A DNA stretch of 64,000 nucleotides from Eopsaltria australis (Eukaryota > Chordata > Aves > Passeriformes > Petroicidae): assembly GCA_034509425.1 (NCBI GenBank), contig JAVTVJ010000863.1, positions 620,001-684,000 on the forward strand. The letters run 5' to 3'. The translations under genes and the position numbers were made by a program. Every line of letters starts with the position of its first letter. The first letter of the stretch is position 1. The notes beneath the pieces were generated by a model. The model saw only the letters and a program-made list of their open reading frames with translations. It had not been told where the DNA came from and did not search any database. Of the stretch, positions 59,246-64,000 are shown one piece after another.

Positions 59246-59765
59246 CTCTTGGCACAGGTGCCATTAGAGGGCAGCCCAGGCTGCTCCAGCCCCGGCTCCT
59301 GTGCCCCTTTCCCGGCCTTTCTCTGGGCAGGGCAGAGCCCGCGAGGCTGGGAAGGCTCCGCTCCCGCAGGAACTCGCGCTGACAGCCTGGTTGGTGGGTA
59401 AGGTCCGGCAGGATATCGGGATTCGGCTGTTTTGGGAAAAAATACCCACAGAGACACGCATTTTACATTTTTTTCCTTTCTTTTGTCAGGTCAGAACAGG
59501 ATCTGTTTGCTGCGTGCATCCCGAGCTGCTCTGCACTGTTCCTCATGGCTAAAATGCCATTTTCCAACCCCGTGGAGTAACACCCCCGGCACTGCAAAAC
59601 ACCTCCTTTCTTCCGATCCTGTGATTTTACAGAAGGGCACAAATAACTCCTGCCTAAGGCTGCCCTTGGAGCAGGGCCAGGGGTACCTGGAGGAGCTCAC
59701 CTGCCCCTGCAGGAGCTCCGGGCCCCGGGCATCCTCACAGCCCCGGGCACCAAGCTCCAATCCCA
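59246..59765. other. Unique 5'-flank sequence, no gene seen
   Basis: Moderately GC-rich; nothing recognised. Confidence 0.45.
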
Positions 59766-59885
59766 GGAGATCTGGGTTGGGAGGGAGCTCTGGAGATGCT
59801 CCCGTGCAAGGCAGGGTCACCAGGAGCACATCCAGGAGGGGCTGGGATGTCTCCAGAGAGGGAATCACAGCCAGACCCATCCACC
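59766..59885 (-). mobile_element. CR1 LINE fragment
   Basis: Plus strand has GGGAGCTCTGGAGATGCTCC, GGCAGGGTCACCAGGAGCAC and GGATGTCTCCAGAGAGGG, matching the reverse complement of the CR1 3' region just inside the terminus. Confidence 0.75.
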
Positions 59886-60292
59886 TTCCTCAGACACGTT
59901 CGGTGTGAGCTGCAGGTGTGCGAACAGGGGAAGAACAGAGTTTCAGCTTCAATAATTGAATAATTCACGTGCCAGCGGGGTGAATATGACACAGCTTTTA
60001 ATTTCTTCACAAAAAAAATCTTTTAGTTTCTTTTTTGGAAGATGGAAACTGAGTTTTGCTGAGCTTTCAGTGGCTGGCTCGGGGTGTTTGTGTCCGGCCA
60101 CAGCTCCCAAGGACAGTGAGAAAAAGCCTTCTTTAAGTGCATTTCTGCTCCTCCAGATCTTGTCACCGACCCCGTGTGCAGCTGCTGGAGTTAAGATTAG
60201 GGCTGCAATTATTTTCTGCTGACTCCGTGGGTCTGAGCTTTTGCAGCAGAATTTCTCTAGAGGGCAGTCAGGACTCGGAGCTGCCTCGGAAG

Positions 60293-60293
<1 letters not shown>

Positions 60294-60333
<40 letters not shown>

Positions 60334-60345
60334 TATATATGTGTT
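60294..60345. repeat. (AT)n / (AC)n microsatellite
   Basis: Perfect AT dinucleotides from about 60296 to 60325, then ACACACACATATATATG. Confidence 0.95.
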
Positions 60346-62592
60346 CTGTAAAATGACAGATCATCTTTGCACAGCAGCAAAGGTTACAAGAGTGGGTGCA
60401 CATGTTGCAGTGTAGGGTAGAACAGCTAAAAGCACATAAAGCAAACTGCACACTCTTCCTTCTCGTAGCATCACCCAGGCTGAGATTTCACTGCACATTT
60501 GTGTTTGAAGTGAATTGAAGTGTCCTGCTTTTAGTCGGGAGGAGAAAGGGACTTTTTGTTAGGGAAGATTCAGGTTGGGTTGGTGGAGGGTTTGGAAACA
60601 GGGAAATAAATTGGGAAAATAAAACAAGGGTCCAAATGGCAACCTTGGGGCTGGACCTGACCTGCTCCTGTGGCTCCAACCTGCTCCTCCCAGAAAACTG
60701 AGGTACCAAAGCCACAGCTTGCTCCAAACACAGCATTTGTGATCATTCTCTGGCCCTAACATTGCATTTAACAATGGCAAATGTGAGAATACCCCTGAAA
60801 TGCCTGCTGTGAAGGATATAAAGCCTGGTGGAATTTCACAGACCAGGAAAGACACGAGGTGACACTGAGGACACGAAAATTTTGGAGCTGTCCTGCACCT
60901 TCCCCGTCATCTTTGCACACCCTACATGGACACAGCGCAGTGAGGGCACCTCAGGAGAGGAAATCTTCCACCAGGACATCCCAAAAACCACGCAGGAAGA
61001 CAGGTGGCTGGAGGAGGGGATCAACAATTACATCATGGCCAACACTTGATAACAAGATACCCCTATTAAATCCAGAATTGGAGCCGTATTTGGCTCGGTG
61101 ACACCGTGAATAACAAAAGGTGTTTGTGTCACTCCTGCTGTAGTTACATGACATAATAGGGGCCATCTCTATTTCAGAGTGAGGAGCATTTAGCGTGGCT
61201 TTCACCGGGGCAGGTGTGGCTCAGTGTGAGCCGTGCTGCTGGCACCAGGCTCCCCTTCCTGCAGGTTCCTGCTTTGTCAGAGAGCTCGGGGCTGGGAGGG
61301 GATAATCACACACAAACCTTGGGCACCCAGCTCCTTACAGAGCCTAAACACAACAGCTGAGCCCTAAAACTGGAGTTCTCCCTGTGCAGGTGGGGAGGCC
61401 CTGACTGAGTATGGGATTTTCAACAAATCAGGGATGGATTTCTGACCAGCAGCGAGGCTCCCCAGAAGCTCAGGGTTTGCCCAGGGGCTCACAGCAGCAG
61501 CTGCTGCTCTTTCCTGATGTTTTATTGACTCCCAAGGTCCGTGTCCATCCCTTCCTGTGGCACCTCCAGCGTTGTGGCACGACCTCTCTCCTCCAGCAGC
61601 ATCTCCAGAGCTCTCAGCTCCTTCAATCCCTGCCCAAGCACTCGGTTTGTTGTCACCTCTCTCATGTCCCATCTCCCCAGGGAGTGTTTTCCTGCTGGTC
61701 CCTGGCTGCTCAGTGCCCAGAGTGCTCCTGCCTGGAGCTGCCAGAGGCTCCTGCAGGCTCTGGGTGGCTCCTGTGCCCCGGGCAGGTGTGTAAATCCCAC
61801 CTGGATCCCAAGGGATCTCTGCAGGGAACGGGAGCTGCCTCTCCCATCACAGCATTCCCACACCAGCCCTGCTGTGCCATCGTGTTTTGGGAATTCAGAT
61901 GCACAGCAGCAGCAAGTGCTATGCCAAAAATGAAAGTCTGGGGCAAAAATATCAGTGGGATGCTTTAAATAAGTGACCAAGACACAATTTTTAAAAACCA
62001 GCTGCTTCAGAGAGAGAGTTGGGATGTTAGGAACAGTGTGAGAGCGGGCTGGATTTTATTGTAATATTATGTTTTTAAGGAATACTAAATTTAGGATCTA
62101 AAGATGTTCATACTTGAATATATTTAAATAATTACTCTGTGAAATATTCATCCTACAATCTGTATTCTTGCTTTTCAGGTGTCTTAGCATCTCACAAATC
62201 TGTATTCCTGGCCTTAAAAAGTGTGTTTCTTGCCTGAAACAAATTTAAACAATAATGTAAGATGCCATAAAACTTGAAACCTCCTATGTCAAGTCAAGAG
62301 GAGACTCATCCCAGAGAATTCCTTCCACATTTGGAAGAGAGTTTGGAGGTTTTTAGCTCAGCTCCATCCATTCACCTCCGAGCTCTTCCATCCCTCTCAG
62401 TGGCCAAGTGTCCTCCAGGCTGTAGAGGGGCAAAGCACATTTTAGGTGTGGGTTTACAGCTGGATTTGCAGCAGCCCCAGCTCCTTTCAGCCTCGGTGCT
62501 GTGCCAGTTTTGCTGGTGCAGGTGTTTGCACAGCACTTAGGGCACCTCTGAAGATGTGATCTCGTGTAAAACCCTCCCAGTTCATTCCCAGT
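60346..62592. other. Unique 5'-flank sequence, no gene seen
   Basis: GC-richer at 61390-61880, AT-rich at 62050-62270. No gene or transposon recognised. Confidence 0.45.
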
Positions 62593-63359
62593 TGCAGGGT
62601 TCCACTGTGTGTGTTAGAGAAGAGCAGCTCTGGAAGGGCCAGAGGTGTCCAGGAAGCACATCCAGGTCACCAGGGATGGGCATGGCAAAGAGGATCATGG
62701 ATTTGTGCACCTATTGTGTGTGAGGATTGTACTTGGTGACTGATGCCCTTTGGTCTCTGCCTTTTTCCTTTTCTATCTTCTCTGCACTCTTTGCACATAT
62801 ATTTGTGCATATATTTGTGCATATATATTGTGTATATATTGTATTCAGAGCTGGTTTTTCCAGTGCTTTTCCATGCTCTTTCCCTAAGCACAAAGACAAA
62901 ACAAATCCCAGAGCTCCAAGCCCTGGGGGTGCCAGGCCCTGTCCTGTCTCGGCTCTTCCTGGGAACCAAGGCCCAGAACAGCTCTGAGGTTCATTTTCAT
63001 CAACAAAGCCCAGCCAGTGCTGAGAGGGGCTCCAGAGAAGGGGCTGCACCTGGGGGGGAATTGAATCACCACTTGTCCTCCTAATTGGTGCTTTTAATCA
63101 ATTCTGCTCATTTCCTAAAAGCCATAAATATGTCCTCACCCCTGGAGGGGCTGGGCTTTTATGGACACCTTTCCATAACTGCTCCTGAAGAGCTTCCAAA
63201 TAAAGATCCCCTTTTCCATCCCCTCCTTGCTAAAATGATCCCGAGTTTCTTTTCCAGGCTGGGGGAAAAGGCAACAGTGACCTTCTAGGGTATTGTTTAT
63301 CTTTCCTGTTTATGTGATGGCACATCCTGTGTGTGGGATGGCACAAAGGGAATTTTCAC
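62593..63359 (+). mobile_element. LTR fragment (copy 3), split by a nested insertion
   Basis: 62593-62740 matches the first half of LTR copies 1 and 2 (GGGTTCCACTGTGTGTG, GAAGCACATCCAGGTCACC). The match resumes at 63277-63359 (GTGACCTTCTAGGGTATTG, GGAATTTTCAC) exactly where it stopped. The 3' half with the minisatellite and polyadenylation signal is missing after 63359, so the copy is truncated. Non-coding. Confidence 0.85.
62741..63276 (+). mobile_element. Nested solo LTR, 536 bp, 5-bp target-site duplication
   Basis: Starts TGATGCCCTTTGG and ends AAAGGCAACA, i.e. TG...CA. It is flanked by GTGAC on both sides (62736-62740 and 63277-63281). An AATAAA is present near 63199. A 5-bp duplication fits ERVL-type integration. 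It belongs to a different family from its host LTR. Strand is inferred from the AATAAA position. Non-coding. Confidence 0.8.
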
Positions 63360-63633
63360 CTGGCTGCTCTTGGCTCTGCTGATCCATCTCCTGCTGCTGC
63401 TGCCTCAGTTCCCCTCACAGAGCTGCGGAGGGGAAGGGTTTGCACAAAGCACTTCCACATCCCAGGATGAAAAACATCTGAGTGCCAAATGCTGCTGCAA
63501 CAAGAAGCATATTCCTGGGCTGCTCAGAGTCAGTAGAAATCCACATTGGACCCTGCTCCTGGGAGGCTGCAGTGGCACAAAGAGAGCTTTGCTCCAGAAA
63601 TCCAAAGCTGGAAAGGCTGGAGCAGATCAGGTT
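63360..63633. other. Short unique spacer between LTRs
   Basis: Nothing recognised. Confidence 0.4.
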
Positions 63634-64000
63634 TGCAGGATTCAGGGCAGGGGCAAGGACTTCTCTGATGAGACTGGGATGTTGTACAGAGTTCTTTATT
63701 ATAGACAGAGACTGAGACTGCTCCAGATCACTCTGGGACTGCTGCTGACACTGCTCCTATGGCTGCTGCTATGGCCACTGCCATGGCCACTGCCCCATGG
63801 CCACTGCCCCATGGCCACTGCCCTATGGACACTGCCCCATGGCTACTGCCCCATGGTCACTGCCCCATGGCCACTGCCCCATGGCCACTGCCATGGCCAC
63901 TGCCCCATGGCCACTGCCCCATGGCCACTGCCCCATGGCCACTGCCCTATGGACACTGCCCCATGGCTACTGCCCCATGGCCACTGCCCCATGGCCACTG
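63634..64000 (-). mobile_element. LTR (copy 4), cut by the window end
   Basis: Plus strand begins TGCAGGATTCAGGG and continues with the reverse complement of the LTR 3' end (GACTTCTCTGATGAGACTG, TTTATTATAGACAGAGACTG, CTCCAGATCACTCTGGGAC). It then enters the same 14-bp minisatellite as copy 1. The remainder, including any internal retroviral sequence, lies outside. Confidence 0.9.
63756..64000. repeat. 14-bp minisatellite inside LTR copy 4
   Basis: Units CACTGCCCCATGGC with CACTGCCATGGC variants, the reverse complement of the array at 19472-19791. It continues past the window edge. Confidence 0.95.

Noticed and set aside
1..64000. tRNA, rRNA or intact retroviral gag/pol/env
   Set aside because: No tRNA-like arms or conserved retroviral protein motifs were noticed; only LTRs remain. 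A covariance-model and profile search would settle it.

Overview
The window is vertebrate nuclear DNA, almost certainly from a bird and probably a songbird or other neoavian. Pointers are many short CR1 LINE 3' ends (several with the avian terminal consensus near 'GGGTTGGAAGGGAC'), small solo LTRs with TG...CA ends, compact introns and a GC-rich first exon. There is one protein-coding gene I can support: ZFP64, a C2H2 zinc-finger transcription factor, on the minus strand. Its six coding exons (28411-28462, 27068-27307, 25271-25432, 24544-24606, 23381-23632, 17818-19112) could be joined by reading each splice site directly. Every junction falls in the same phase and the product is 687 aa, close to the mammalian protein as I remember it (about 680 aa).

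Layout. 1-17620 is the 3' flank: no gene recognised, few transposons, several minisatellites and some candidate conserved non-coding blocks. 17621-28462 is ZFP64. Its introns and 3' end are unusually rich in tandem repeats: a 16-bp array touching the stop codon, a 192-bp array of copied exon-5/intron-5 junctions, a long array in intron 2 grown from the exon-2 splice donor, and GC-rich arrays in intron 1. Two solo LTRs lie antisense in introns 4 and 5, each just upstream of a zinc-finger exon. 28250-28850 is a CpG-rich promoter region. 28850-64000 is the 5' flank: CR1 fragments, an inverted pair of 380-bp solo LTRs (49571-49950 and 53499-53878), a nested LTR insertion (62593-63360), a minisatellite-bearing LTR running off the right edge, and otherwise unique DNA.

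The most distinctive signal is that two separate tandem arrays in ZFP64 are built from the gene's own 5' splice sites, so the pre-mRNA carries many decoy donor sequences. In intron 2 the coding frame stays open through the whole array. I found no CRISPR array, operon, viral coding gene or other multi-gene system. Synteny (SALL4 expected beyond the left edge, the TSHZ2-side gene desert beyond the right) is inference from the mammalian map; neither gene is in the window.
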